This document shows, piece after piece, positions 9,471 through 17,143 of a stretch of DNA of 17,143 nt. Within the stretch, counting starts at the first letter, position 1; every line of letters begins with the position of its first letter. The stretch comes from Actinomycetota bacterium. Lineage in GTDB: Bacteria > Actinomycetota > AC-67. The notes below the pieces were generated by a model. That model did not search any database. It was not told the origin of the DNA and saw only the letters and a program-made list of their open reading frames with translations. Location: NCBI GenBank assembly GCA_041658565.1, contig JBAZZY010000040.1, positions 1 through 17,143 on the forward strand, written 5' to 3'. The position numbers and the translations under genes were made by a program.

Positions 9471-11597
9471 ATGGCAGTCGAAGCGAGTAGGCAGTCGGGT
9501 AAGGAGAAGGATCTCGCGATTCGCGAGTATCCCCTTGCTCGCACGCGCAACATCGGGATCATGGCCCATATCGACGCCGGCAAGACGACGACGACCGAGC
9601 GGATCCTGTACTACACCGGCCGCACGTACAAGGTCGGCGAGGTGCATGAGGGCACTGCGGTCATGGACTGGATGGTCCAGGAGCAGGAGCGCGGGATCAC
9701 CATCACGTCGGCGGCGACGACCTGCGCGTGGCGCGATCACTGGATCAACATCATCGACACGCCCGGCCACGTGGACTTTACGGTCGAGGTCGAACGGAGT
9801 CTGCGGGTCCTCGACGGCGCCGTTGCGGTCTTCGACGCAGTCGCCGGTGTGGAGCCTCAGACTGAGACCGTTTGGCGTCAGGCCGACCGGTATCAGGTGC
9901 CGCGGATCTGCTTCGTTAACAAGATGGACAGGACCGGCGCGGACTTCTTCCGGACGGTAGAGATGATCCGCGATCGCCTGGATTCCCACCCTCTCCCGAT
10001 TCAGATTCCTTGGGGGAGCGAGGAGAACTTCCGAGGCGTGATCGATCTGATCACGTCGACGGCGTTGGTGTGGCTCGATGAAGGACGCGGCGAGGAGTGG
10101 GAAGAGCAGCCGATTCCCCAGGAGCTGGCCGAACAAGTCAAGCACTGGCGCCATGAGCTGTTCGAGGGTCTGGCCGACTACGACGAGCACGTCATGGAGG
10201 CCTACGTTGGCGGTGCGGAGCCGACCCCGGATCAGATCCGGTCGGCCGTGCGCGCGGCGACTTTGAGCGGGAAGGCCACTCCGGTCATTTGCGGAACGGC
10301 ATTCAAGAACAAAGGTGTCCAGCCTCTGCTCGACGCGATTGTGGACTACCTACCCTCTCCGCAGGACGTGCCGGCAGTCGCGGGCACGACTCCGAAGGGT
10401 GAGGCGGATTCGCGCGACGCCGACGATTCGGCGCCGTTCGGCGCCCTGGCATTCAAGATCGCGGCGGATCCCTACGTCGGGAAGCTCACCTATTTCCGGG
10501 TTTACTCCGGGACGCTGCGGGCCGGCCAGAACGTGCTCAACGCGACGAAGGACCGCAAGGAACGCGTCGGTCGGATTCTGCAGATGCACGCGAACCACCG
10601 CGAGGACAGGGGCGCGGCGTTCACCGGAGACATCGTTGCGGCCGTAGGCCTGAAGCACACCACCACGGGCGATACGCTCTGCGATCCCGCACACCCGATT
10701 GTGCTGGAGTCGATGACGTTCCCCGCGCCGGTGATCTCTGTTGCGATCGAGCCCAAAACGAAGGCCGACCAGGAACGGTTGTCGAAGGCGCTGAGTTCGT
10801 TGGCCGAAGAGGACCCGACGTTCCAAGTCCGTTTCGAAGAAGAGACTGCGCAAACCGTGATTTGGGGCATGGGCGAGCTGCACTTGGATGTGCTGGTCGA
10901 CCGCTTGCAGCGAGAGTTCAAGGTCGGCGCGAACGTGGGTAAGCCGCAGGTGGCTTACCGCGAGACGGTCAGCGTTCCGGTCGAGGGCGTCGAGATCCGA
11001 TTCGTGCGCCAAACCGGTGGGCGCGGGCAATTCGCCGTGGTCGAGTTGAACGTCGAGCCGACGGGCCCCGGAGGCGGGTTCGAGTTCGTCTCCAAGCTAA
11101 AGGGCGGCGTCATTCCGCACGAGTACATCCCGGCGATCGACGAGGGCGTCCAGGAGGCCATGGAGTCCGGCGTGCTTGCCGGATACCCGATGGTAGATAT
11201 TCGAGTGACGCTCGTTGACGGGCAGTATCACGACGTCGACTCCTCCGAAATGGCCTTCCGGATCGCAGGGTCGATGGCATTCAAGGAGGCCGCGCGCAAG
11301 GCGCGCCCGGTTCTCCTGGAGCCGACGATGGCGGTTGAGGTGGTCACGCCTGAGGCGTCTATGGGCGATGTGATCGGTGACCTCACAGCGCGTCGCGGGA
11401 AGATCGACCGCATGGAACCTCGCGGAACGATGCAGGTGATCAGTGCGCGGGTCCCGCTGGCGGGGATGTTTGGGTATGCGACGGATGTTCGCTCCAAGAC
11501 GCAGGGGCGCGCGACGTACACGATGCAGTTCCATTCGTACGAGCAGGTGCCGGAGTCCATCGCGAAGGAAATCGTCGCGAAGGTGCGAGGCGAGTAG
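9471..11597 (+). CDS. fusA: Elongation factor G
   Basis: EF-G is the GTPase that drives tRNA-mRNA translocation and, with RRF, ribosome recycling. The 708 residues are typical. GTPase motifs: AHIDAGKTT from residue 32, RGITITSAAT from 74 (switch I), DTPGH at 96-100 with catalytic H100, NKMD at 150-153, and GTAFKNKG near the end of the G domain. Domains II to V follow, including RFVRQTGGRGQF of domain IV and the C-terminal YATDVRSKTQGRATYTM. The N-terminus before the G domain is somewhat long (about 24 residues before ARTRNIGIM) and highly charged. The start is supported by GAGGG at 9461-9465, five bases before the ATG. Confidence 0.98.
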   Translation: MAVEASRQSGKEKDLAIREYPLARTRNIGIMAHIDAGKTTTTERILYYTGRTYKVGEVHEGTAVMDWMVQEQERGITITSAATTCAWRDHWINIIDTPGHVDFTVEVERSLRVLDGAVAVFDAVAGVEPQTETVWRQADRYQVPRICFVNKMDRTGADFFRTVEMIRDRLDSHPLPIQIPWGSEENFRGVIDLITSTALVWLDEGRGEEWEEQPIPQELAEQVKHWRHELFEGLADYDEHVMEAYVGGAEPTPDQIRSAVRAATLSGKATPVICGTAFKNKGVQPLLDAIVDYLPSPQDVPAVAGTTPKGEADSRDADDSAPFGALAFKIAADPYVGKLTYFRVYSGTLRAGQNVLNATKDRKERVGRILQMHANHREDRGAAFTGDIVAAVGLKHTTTGDTLCDPAHPIVLESMTFPAPVISVAIEPKTKADQERLSKALSSLAEEDPTFQVRFEEETAQTVIWGMGELHLDVLVDRLQREFKVGANVGKPQVAYRETVSVPVEGVEIRFVRQTGGRGQFAVVELNVEPTGPGGGFEFVSKLKGGVIPHEYIPAIDEGVQEAMESGVLAGYPMVDIRVTLVDGQYHDVDSSEMAFRIAGSMAFKEAARKARPVLLEPTMAVEVVTPEASMGDVIGDLTARRGKIDRMEPRGTMQVISARVPLAGMFGYATDVRSKTQGRATYTMQFHSYEQVPESIAKEIVAKVRGE

Positions 11598-11601
11598 GGA
11601 A

Positions 11602-11619
11602 GTCGGGTCGGGCCCCGAC
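11602..11619 (+). other. Small hairpin in the fusA-tuf gap
   Basis: GTCGGG at 11602-11607 pairs with CCCGAC at 11614-11619 around a 6-base loop, within the 50-base gap. There is no T tract, so it is not a convincing terminator; it could be a processing or partial pausing site, or mean nothing. Confidence 0.3.
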
Positions 11620-11647
11620 GCACGGGCCCTCCAAGGGGAGGCAGGCA

Positions 11648-12835
<1,188 letters not shown>

Positions 12836-12849
12836 ACAGGCGAGCTAAA

Positions 12850-13158
12850 GTGGCGCAGCAGAAGATACGGATCAGGCTCAAAGCCTACGATCACGAAATC
12901 ATCGATCAGTCCGCAAAGGTCATTGTGGACCGGGCAACGCGCTCGGGTTCGAAAGTGGCCGGCCCGGTGCCCTTGCCGACCGAGCGGAGCATCTACTGCG
13001 TCATCCGCTCGCCGCACAAGGACAAGGACTCTCGAGAGCACTTCGAGATGCGCACGCACAAGCGGCTCATCGACATCCTGGATCCGACGCCCAAGACGGT
13101 AGACGAGCTGATGCGGCTCGACCTTCCGGCAGGCGTCGACATCGAGATCAAACTGTAG
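12850..13158 (+). CDS. rpsJ: Small-subunit ribosomal protein S10
   Basis: S10 belongs to the 30S head and, with NusB, also takes part in transcription antitermination complexes. The 102 residues match the family, with QKIRIRLKAYDHEIID at the N-terminus, SPHKDKDSREHFEMRTHKR in the middle and LPAGVDIEIKL at the C-terminus. The start is GTG with a weak AGGCGAG at 12838-12844. The gene is only 14 bases behind tuf, with no room for a leader or its own promoter in the gap, so it should be co-transcribed with the str genes. rplC follows after 9 bases. Confidence 0.98.
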   Translation: MAQQKIRIRLKAYDHEIIDQSAKVIVDRATRSGSKVAGPVPLPTERSIYCVIRSPHKDKDSREHFEMRTHKRLIDILDPTPKTVDELMRLDLPAGVDIEIKL

Positions 13159-13167
13159 GGGCAGGAC

Positions 13168-13818
13168 ATGGCCAACGTGAAAGCGATCCTCGGACGGAAG
13201 CTGGGCATGACCCAGATCTTCGACGACGAGGGCCGGGCCGTCCCTGTGACGGTTGTGGAAGCGGGACCCTGCGTGGTCACGATGGTTCGTACGCCGGAGC
13301 GGGACGGCTATGCGGCCGTTCAACTCGGGTTCGGCGAGATCAAGGAATCAAAGCTTACGAAGCCGCTGAAGGGACAGTTCGCGAAGAATGGTGCGTCACC
13401 GAAGCGCCACCTCGTGGAAGTCCGCACCGACGATGCGGGGTCGTACGCCGTGGGCTCCTCGATCACGGTCGAGACATTTTCGCCCGGTGACCACATCGAT
13501 GTGGTCGGCGTGTCCAAGGGCAAGGGGTTTGCCGGCGTAATGAAGCGGCATAACTTCCGTGGCAAGCCGGACTCGCACGGGACGGACCGCAAGCACCGTT
13601 CCACCGGATCGATCGGCGCCGGAACGACGCCGGGACGCGTGTTCAAGGGGATGCGCGGTCCGGGTCATATGGGCCACGAGCGGGTAACGATCATGAATCT
13701 GCGTGTTGTCGAGTCGGATTCCGAGCGGAACCTGCTTCTGGTCAAGGGCGCGATACCCGGTCCTAACGGGGGACTCGTGATGATCCGCAACGCGGTGAAG
13801 AAGGCGGAGAAGCAATGA
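13168..13818 (+). CDS. rplC: Large-subunit ribosomal protein L3
   Basis: L3 is an early assembly protein of the 50S subunit that reaches the peptidyl transferase centre with a long loop. The 216 residues are normal. Visible signatures are GRKLGMTQIFDDEG at the N-terminus, SKGKGFAGVMKRHNFRG, the central loop HGTDRKHRSTGSIGAGTTPG, and FKGMRGPGHMGHERVT. The glutamine that E. coli L3 carries after GSIG and methylates is replaced by Ala-Gly; as I recall this is usual in actinobacteria. ATG start with a purine-rich GGGGCAGGA just upstream that overlaps the rpsJ stop. The stop codon overlaps the rplD start by four bases (ATGA). Confidence 0.98.
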   Translation: MANVKAILGRKLGMTQIFDDEGRAVPVTVVEAGPCVVTMVRTPERDGYAAVQLGFGEIKESKLTKPLKGQFAKNGASPKRHLVEVRTDDAGSYAVGSSITVETFSPGDHIDVVGVSKGKGFAGVMKRHNFRGKPDSHGTDRKHRSTGSIGAGTTPGRVFKGMRGPGHMGHERVTIMNLRVVESDSERNLLLVKGAIPGPNGGLVMIRNAVKKAEKQ

Positions 13819-14474
13819 GCAGTGTGGAGGTTCGCTCGCAGTCGGGCGATGTGGTCGGCGAGGTCACCCTGGAGCCTGCGTGGTTTGGCGCACAGGTGAA
13901 CGTGCCGGTCATGCACCAGGTCGTGGTGGCGCAGATGGCCGCCCGTCGCGCGGGTACGCACGAAACTAAGACTCGCGCAGACGTATCCGGTGGAGGCAGG
14001 AAGCCCTTCCGCCAGAAGGGAACCGGGCGCGCGCGCCAGGGGTCGACGCGTGCTCCCCACTGGGTCGGCGGCGGCGTGGTGTTTGGGCCTCACACGCGGG
14101 ACCACTCCGTGAAGGTTCCGCGCAAGATGCGCGCGGCTGCTCTTCGTGGGGCACTCAGTGATCGCGCATCCGAAGGTCGGGTTGCGGTGATTGATTCCTT
14201 GGCGTTCGATGTGCCCAAGACCAAGGAGGCCGCGGCCGCTCTCTCGGCGGCGGGTGCGATCTCTGGTCGAGTGTTGCTGGTACTCGCCGAGCCGGACGAC
14301 GCGGTGTGGCGTTCGTTCCGCAATCTGCCGCGTGTGCATGTGATCACCGCCGACCAACTCAACACCTATGACGTTCTGGCGCGCGATTGGATCGTCTTTA
14401 CGAAGGGCGCGCTCGAACTGCTCAACGCAAGAGGAACGGCGGGCGTTGTGACCGCCGAGGGTGGTGAAGCCTGA
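13815..14474 (+). CDS. rplD: Large-subunit ribosomal protein L4
   Basis: L4 is a primary 23S rRNA-binding protein whose long basic loop lines the peptide exit tunnel. The 219 residues are typical. The loop region is clear: GTHETKTRADVSGGGRKPFRQKGTG is followed by RARQGSTRAPHWVGGGVVFGP and RDHSVKVPRKMR. The globular part ends near DWIVFTKGALELL, followed by a short Gly/Ala/Glu tail. The start overlaps the rplC stop and the stop overlaps the rplW start by one base, so all three genes are coupled. In E. coli L4 represses this operon through the S10 leader, a leader that is absent here. Confidence 0.97.
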   Translation: MSSVEVRSQSGDVVGEVTLEPAWFGAQVNVPVMHQVVVAQMAARRAGTHETKTRADVSGGGRKPFRQKGTGRARQGSTRAPHWVGGGVVFGPHTRDHSVKVPRKMRAAALRGALSDRASEGRVAVIDSLAFDVPKTKEAAAALSAAGAISGRVLLVLAEPDDAVWRSFRNLPRVHVITADQLNTYDVLARDWIVFTKGALELLNARGTAGVVTAEGGEA

Positions 14475-14761
14475 TGAAGGACCCCCGAGACGTAATCCTC
14501 GCGCCGGTGGTGTCCGAGAAGAGTTACGCGTCGCTCGACCACGGCGTGTACACCTTCCTCGTGCATCCCCGGGCATCGAAGACCGAAATCAAAGACGCAG
14601 TGCAGCGCATCTTTGATGTGAGAGTCGTACGCGTGAACACGCTGTGGCGCCAAGGCAAGAAGAAGCGCACGCGCGCCACGGTGGGCACGCGTAACTCACA
14701 GAAGCGGGCCATTGTCACCCTCGCCGAGGGCGATTCGATCACAATCTTTAACCCGAAGTAG
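14474..14761 (+). CDS. rplW: Large-subunit ribosomal protein L23
   Basis: L23 sits at the exit of the peptide tunnel and is a docking site for trigger factor and the signal recognition particle. The 95 residues match the family: DPRDVILAPVVSEKSYASLD at the N-terminus, FLVHPRASKTEIKDAVQ in the middle, and the extended basic loop GKKKRTRATVGTRNSQKRA before a final beta strand. The ATG at 14474 shares a base with the rplD stop, and GAGGGTGG at 14458-14465 supplies the ribosome site. rplB follows after 6 bases. Confidence 0.98.
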   Translation: MKDPRDVILAPVVSEKSYASLDHGVYTFLVHPRASKTEIKDAVQRIFDVRVVRVNTLWRQGKKKRTRATVGTRNSQKRAIVTLAEGDSITIFNPK

Positions 14762-14767
14762 GACGAC

Positions 14768-15598
14768 ATGGGGATTAGACGCTACAAACCGACGACGCCG
14801 GGCCGTAGAGGGGCCAGCGGTTCCGACTACTCCGAGGTCACTCGGAGTACCCCCGAGAAGGGGTTGACGAAGCCGCTGAAGTCCAGCGGAGGTCGCAATG
14901 CGCACGGACGAACGACCGCGCGCTTCCGCGGTGGCGGAAACAAGCGCCGTTATCGCGTGATCGACTTCCGTCGCGAGAAGGACGGGATCCCGGCGAAGGT
15001 CTTCTCGATCGAGTACGACCCGAACCGCAACGCGCGCATTGCGCTGCTGCACTACCGGGACGGCGAGAAGCGCTACATCATCGCTCCGGACAAGCTCAAG
15101 GTCGGCGACCCCGTCGAATCCGGCGAGGGAGCCGACATCAAGGCGGGCAATGCGCTGCCGCTGCGCAATATCCCCGTCGGCACGATCGTGCACAGCGTGG
15201 AGTTGCGGCCCGGCGGCGGTGCAAAGATCGCGCGGTCGGCTGGGACAAGCGTGCAATTGCTGTCCAAGGAGGGCAAGCACGCTCACCTGCGCATGCCGTC
15301 GGGTGAGGTGCGCCTCGTCGAGTCCGCGTGTCGCGCGACCGTCGGCGTCGTCGGGAATGCAGAATGGGAACTGATCAACTGGGGCAAGGCTGGGCGCACC
15401 CGCTACAAGGGCAGGCGCCCGCACGTTCGCGGTGTCGCGATGAACCCCGTCGATCACCCGCTGGGTGGCGGCGAGGGCAAGACCTCGGGTGGACGGCATC
15501 CGGTCACTCCGTGGGGCAAGCCCGAGGGTCGCACTCGCAAGCGCAAGCCGTCGGACCGGCTGATCCAGCGGCGTCGCAAGACGAAGAAGAAGGGTTAG
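14768..15598 (+). CDS. rplB: Large-subunit ribosomal protein L2
   Basis: L2 is one of the most conserved ribosomal proteins. It helps join the subunits and supports the peptidyl transferase centre. The 276 residues are standard. Signatures are RRYKPTTPGRRG at the N-terminus, GGRNAHGRTTARFRGGGNKR, the RNA-binding core NIPVGTIVHSVELRPGGGAK, and the C-terminal GVAMNPVDHPLGGGEGK. H230 corresponds to the E. coli His229 important for peptidyl transferase activity. The basic tail RRRKTKKKG is present. Start ATG with a short AGGAC six bases before it, overlapping the rplW stop. Confidence 0.99.
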   Translation: MGIRRYKPTTPGRRGASGSDYSEVTRSTPEKGLTKPLKSSGGRNAHGRTTARFRGGGNKRRYRVIDFRREKDGIPAKVFSIEYDPNRNARIALLHYRDGEKRYIIAPDKLKVGDPVESGEGADIKAGNALPLRNIPVGTIVHSVELRPGGGAKIARSAGTSVQLLSKEGKHAHLRMPSGEVRLVESACRATVGVVGNAEWELINWGKAGRTRYKGRRPHVRGVAMNPVDHPLGGGEGKTSGGRHPVTPWGKPEGRTRKRKPSDRLIQRRRKTKKKG

Positions 15599-15601
15599 CA
15601 G

Positions 15602-15889
15602 ATGGGCCGGAGTCTGAAGAAGGGACCGTTCGTCGACGACCACCTCGCGAAGAAGGTGGACGCCGCTCGGCGCAAGGGTGATCGCCGCGTGATCAAGACA
15701 TGGTCGCGTCGATCCACAATCACCCCGGACATGGTAAGTCTCACGATCGCGGTACACGACGGACGCAAGCACGTCCCCGTGTTCGTCTCGGAATCCATGG
15801 TGGGCCACAAGCTGGGCGAGTTTGCCGTGACACGGACGTTCCGTGGTCACGCCGGCAGCCGCTCAGAGAAGTCGACATCGGTGAAGTAG
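15602..15889 (+). CDS. rpsS: Small-subunit ribosomal protein S19
   Basis: S19 is a 30S head protein that works with S13 near the A site and contacts the 50S bridge. The 95 residues match the family: MGRSLKKGPFVDDHLAKKV, then TWSRRSTITPDMV, HDGRKHVPVFVSESMVGHKL and GEFAVTRTFRGH. The ATG lies 3 bases after the rplB stop, with the AAGAAGAAGGG of the rplB tail serving as ribosome site. rplV follows after 2 bases. Confidence 0.98.
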   Translation: MGRSLKKGPFVDDHLAKKVDAARRKGDRRVIKTWSRRSTITPDMVSLTIAVHDGRKHVPVFVSESMVGHKLGEFAVTRTFRGHAGSRSEKSTSVK

Positions 15890-15891
15890 CG

Positions 15892-16248
15892 ATGGCCAAC
15901 CGGACGAAGAAGGAAGCGCGCGCCAGCGTGAAGTACGTGCGCATCGCGCCGAACAAGGTCAGGATCGTGCTGAATCAGGTCCGAGGGTTGCCCGTCGAGC
16001 AGGCACAGCGCGTGCTCCAGTTCTCCAGGAAGTCGGCGGCGGTCGACATCCGGAAGGTGCTCGATGCCGCCGTTGCGAACGCGGAGACGGTACTCAACGC
16101 CCATCCAGAAACCCTGGTTCTGGCGCGGTGCTGGGCCGATGAAGGGCCGATGCTCAAGCGTTTCCAGCCGCGCGCGCAGGGCCGCGCCTATCGGATTCGC
16201 AAGCGGACGTCGCACATCACGCTCTGCGTTGAGTCGAGGGAGGCCTAA
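15892..16248 (+). CDS. rplV: Large-subunit ribosomal protein L22
   Basis: L22 lines the peptide exit tunnel with a long beta hairpin and is a macrolide-resistance locus. I choose the ATG at 15892, giving 118 residues and a normal N-terminus (MANRTKKEARASVKYVRIAP). The open frame runs upstream to 15700, but that extension lies entirely on top of rpsS. The core includes NKVRIVLNQVRGLPVEQAQ, and the tunnel hairpin is around MLKRFQPRAQGRAYRIRKRT, ending SHITLCVESREA. The ribosome site is weak, so translation probably depends on ribosomes finishing rpsS two bases upstream. Confidence 0.96.
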   Translation: MANRTKKEARASVKYVRIAPNKVRIVLNQVRGLPVEQAQRVLQFSRKSAAVDIRKVLDAAVANAETVLNAHPETLVLARCWADEGPMLKRFQPRAQGRAYRIRKRTSHITLCVESREA

Positions 16249-16250
16249 GC

Positions 16251-17143
16251 GTGGGTCAGAAGATTAATCCTTACGGGTTCCGGCTTGGTATCAACCGGAA
16301 CTTCGACTGGCGTTCGCGATGGTTCGCCGACAAGATGTATCAGACTTGGCTGCAAGAGGATCTGCGCGTCCGCGCATATGTCGAGCGCACCTTGGCTCAC
16401 GCGGGCATTTCTCATGTGGACATTGAGCGCAAGGGCGACCGGCTTCAGGTGGACATTTTCACCGCGCGCCCGGGCATCGTGATCGGTCGCCGCGGCGCTG
16501 AAGTGGATCGTATCCGCGACGACGTCAAGAAGATCACGTCGAAGGACAACATCCAACTCAACGTGTTCGAAGTGAAGCAGCCGGAGATCGAGGCTCCGCT
16601 GGTCGCCCAGGGCATCGCCGAGCAACTCGCCGGTCGCGTGGCGTTTCGTCGGGCAATGCGGCGTGCGGTACAGACCGCCATGCGTGCGGGGGCGAAGGGG
16701 ATCCGAGTTCAGGTTTCCGGCCGTCTGGGCGGCGCGGAGATGAGCCGGACCGAGTGGTATCGCGAGGGACGAGTTCCGCTGCACACGCTGCGTGCGGACA
16801 TCGATTACGGGTTCCGTGAAGCTCGTACGCAGTTCGGCCGCATCGGCGTGAAGGTGTGGATCTACCACGGCGATGTGATGCCGACGCGTGAAGAGAGTGA
16901 AGCCGAGGCGTCGAAGGCGCGAGCGCGCGCGGTCGCCGGCGGCGAGGTTCTGACGACTGCGGCACCGCCGCGTGATCGGCGTGGACCCGGCGGTCCCGGC
17001 CGAGGCGCTCCCGGTCGCGGCGGTCGTGGTGCCGGTGCAGGTCGCGGTGGTCCGGGTGCGGGTGCTCCTCGTGGTGCCGGTGCAGGTCGCGGTGGTCCGG
17101 GTGCGGGTGCTCCTCGCGGTGCCGGTGCTCCTCGTGGTGCCGG
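16251..17143 (+). CDS. rpsC: Small-subunit ribosomal protein S3, with repeat Arg/Gly tail; runs off the window
   Basis: S3 lies at the mRNA entry channel of the 30S subunit, where it helps unwind mRNA structure. The GTG start has GAGGGAGG at 16236-16243, seven bases upstream inside rplV. There are 297 codons visible and no stop. The core is complete: MGQKINPYGFRLG, a type II KH domain with the GRRG loop at residues 79-82, VSGRLGGAEMSRTEWYREGR, and KVWIYHGDVMP ending near residue 212. A Glu/Ala-rich linker follows. From residue 243 to the window end only Arg, Gly, Ala and Pro occur, largely as a repeated 15-residue unit. The tail is at least 85 residues past the core. Basic C-terminal extensions of S3 are known in actinobacteria; this repeat structure looks unusual. 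Confidence 0.97.
   Translation, partial: MGQKINPYGFRLGINRNFDWRSRWFADKMYQTWLQEDLRVRAYVERTLAHAGISHVDIERKGDRLQVDIFTARPGIVIGRRGAEVDRIRDDVKKITSKDNIQLNVFEVKQPEIEAPLVAQGIAEQLAGRVAFRRAMRRAVQTAMRAGAKGIRVQVSGRLGGAEMSRTEWYREGRVPLHTLRADIDYGFREARTQFGRIGVKVWIYHGDVMPTREESEAEASKARARAVAGGEVLTTAAPPRDRRGPGGPGRGAPGRGGRGAGAGRGGPGAGAPRGAGAGRGGPGAGAPRGAGAPRGA
17025..17143 (+). repeat. 45-bp perfect tandem repeat in the rpsC tail
   Basis: Two identical 45-base units lie at 17025-17069 and 17070-17114, each encoding RGAGAGRGGPGAGAP. An 18-base partial unit (17115-17132, RGAGAP) and the start of another (17133-17143, RGA) follow to the edge. Glycine is encoded only by GGT inside the units. The complete identity between copies points to recent duplication by slippage or recombination, or to a collapsed assembly. 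Confidence 0.97.

Noticed and set aside
14696..15850. Antisense open frame of 384 codons over rplB and rpsS
   Set aside because: Codon-aligned shadow of two same-phase ribosomal genes; no domain or ribosome site supports it.
15700..15891. N-terminal extension of rplV upstream of 15892
   Set aside because: The extension lies wholly over rpsS in another frame and has no L22-like sequence; the ATG at 15892 gives the normal family N-terminus.

Overview
The window is a core translation and transcription locus of a high-G+C bacterium, almost certainly an actinobacterium (Actinomycetota). The main reasons are: RpoC carries the helical coiled-coil insertion near residues 140-230 that is typical of actinobacterial beta-prime subunits. 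Its zinc ligands at residues 60/62/75/78 and catalytic aspartates at 535/537/539 sit where I remember them in mycobacterial RpoC. rpoB starts with TTG behind a strong Shine-Dalgarno sequence, as in mycobacteria. Long stretches lack the codons TTA, CTA and TCA. The short tuf-rpsJ gap and small sequence differences hint at a lineage outside the well-known mycobacteria and streptomycetes, but I cannot name the class.

Layout, all genes on the + strand. (1) 1-528: the end of rplJ (L10), with a tandem-repeat acidic tail, then rplL (L7/L12). (2) 529-808: a 280-base spacer with two large RNA-hairpin candidates and two promoter candidates. (3) 809-8197: rpoB and rpoC, 3 bases apart. (4) 8198-8541: a strong hairpin terminator, a stretch with small dyads, then a near-consensus promoter for the str operon. 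(5) 8542-12835: rpsL, rpsG, fusA, tuf. (6) 12850-17143: rpsJ, rplC, rplD, rplW, rplB, rpsS, rplV and rpsC (S10 operon order). It follows tuf after only 14 bases, so str and S10 are probably read as one transcript. rpsC runs off the end inside a tandem-repeat Arg/Gly/Ala/Pro tail.

Together the genes supply the catalytic core of RNA polymerase, the two main elongation GTPases, the ribosomal stalk proteins that recruit them, and small- and large-subunit proteins. I see no mobile element, CRISPR array, tRNA, rRNA or foreign gene cassette, and no new multi-gene system. The points worth a second look are the two repeat-encoded C-terminal tails at the window edges, the structured rplL-rpoB spacer, a promoter pair sharing the -10 hexamer TAGCCT, the missing S10 leader, and natural substitutions in the rifampicin region of RpoB. 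All coordinates and residue numbers were counted by hand from the sequence; family comparisons are from memory.
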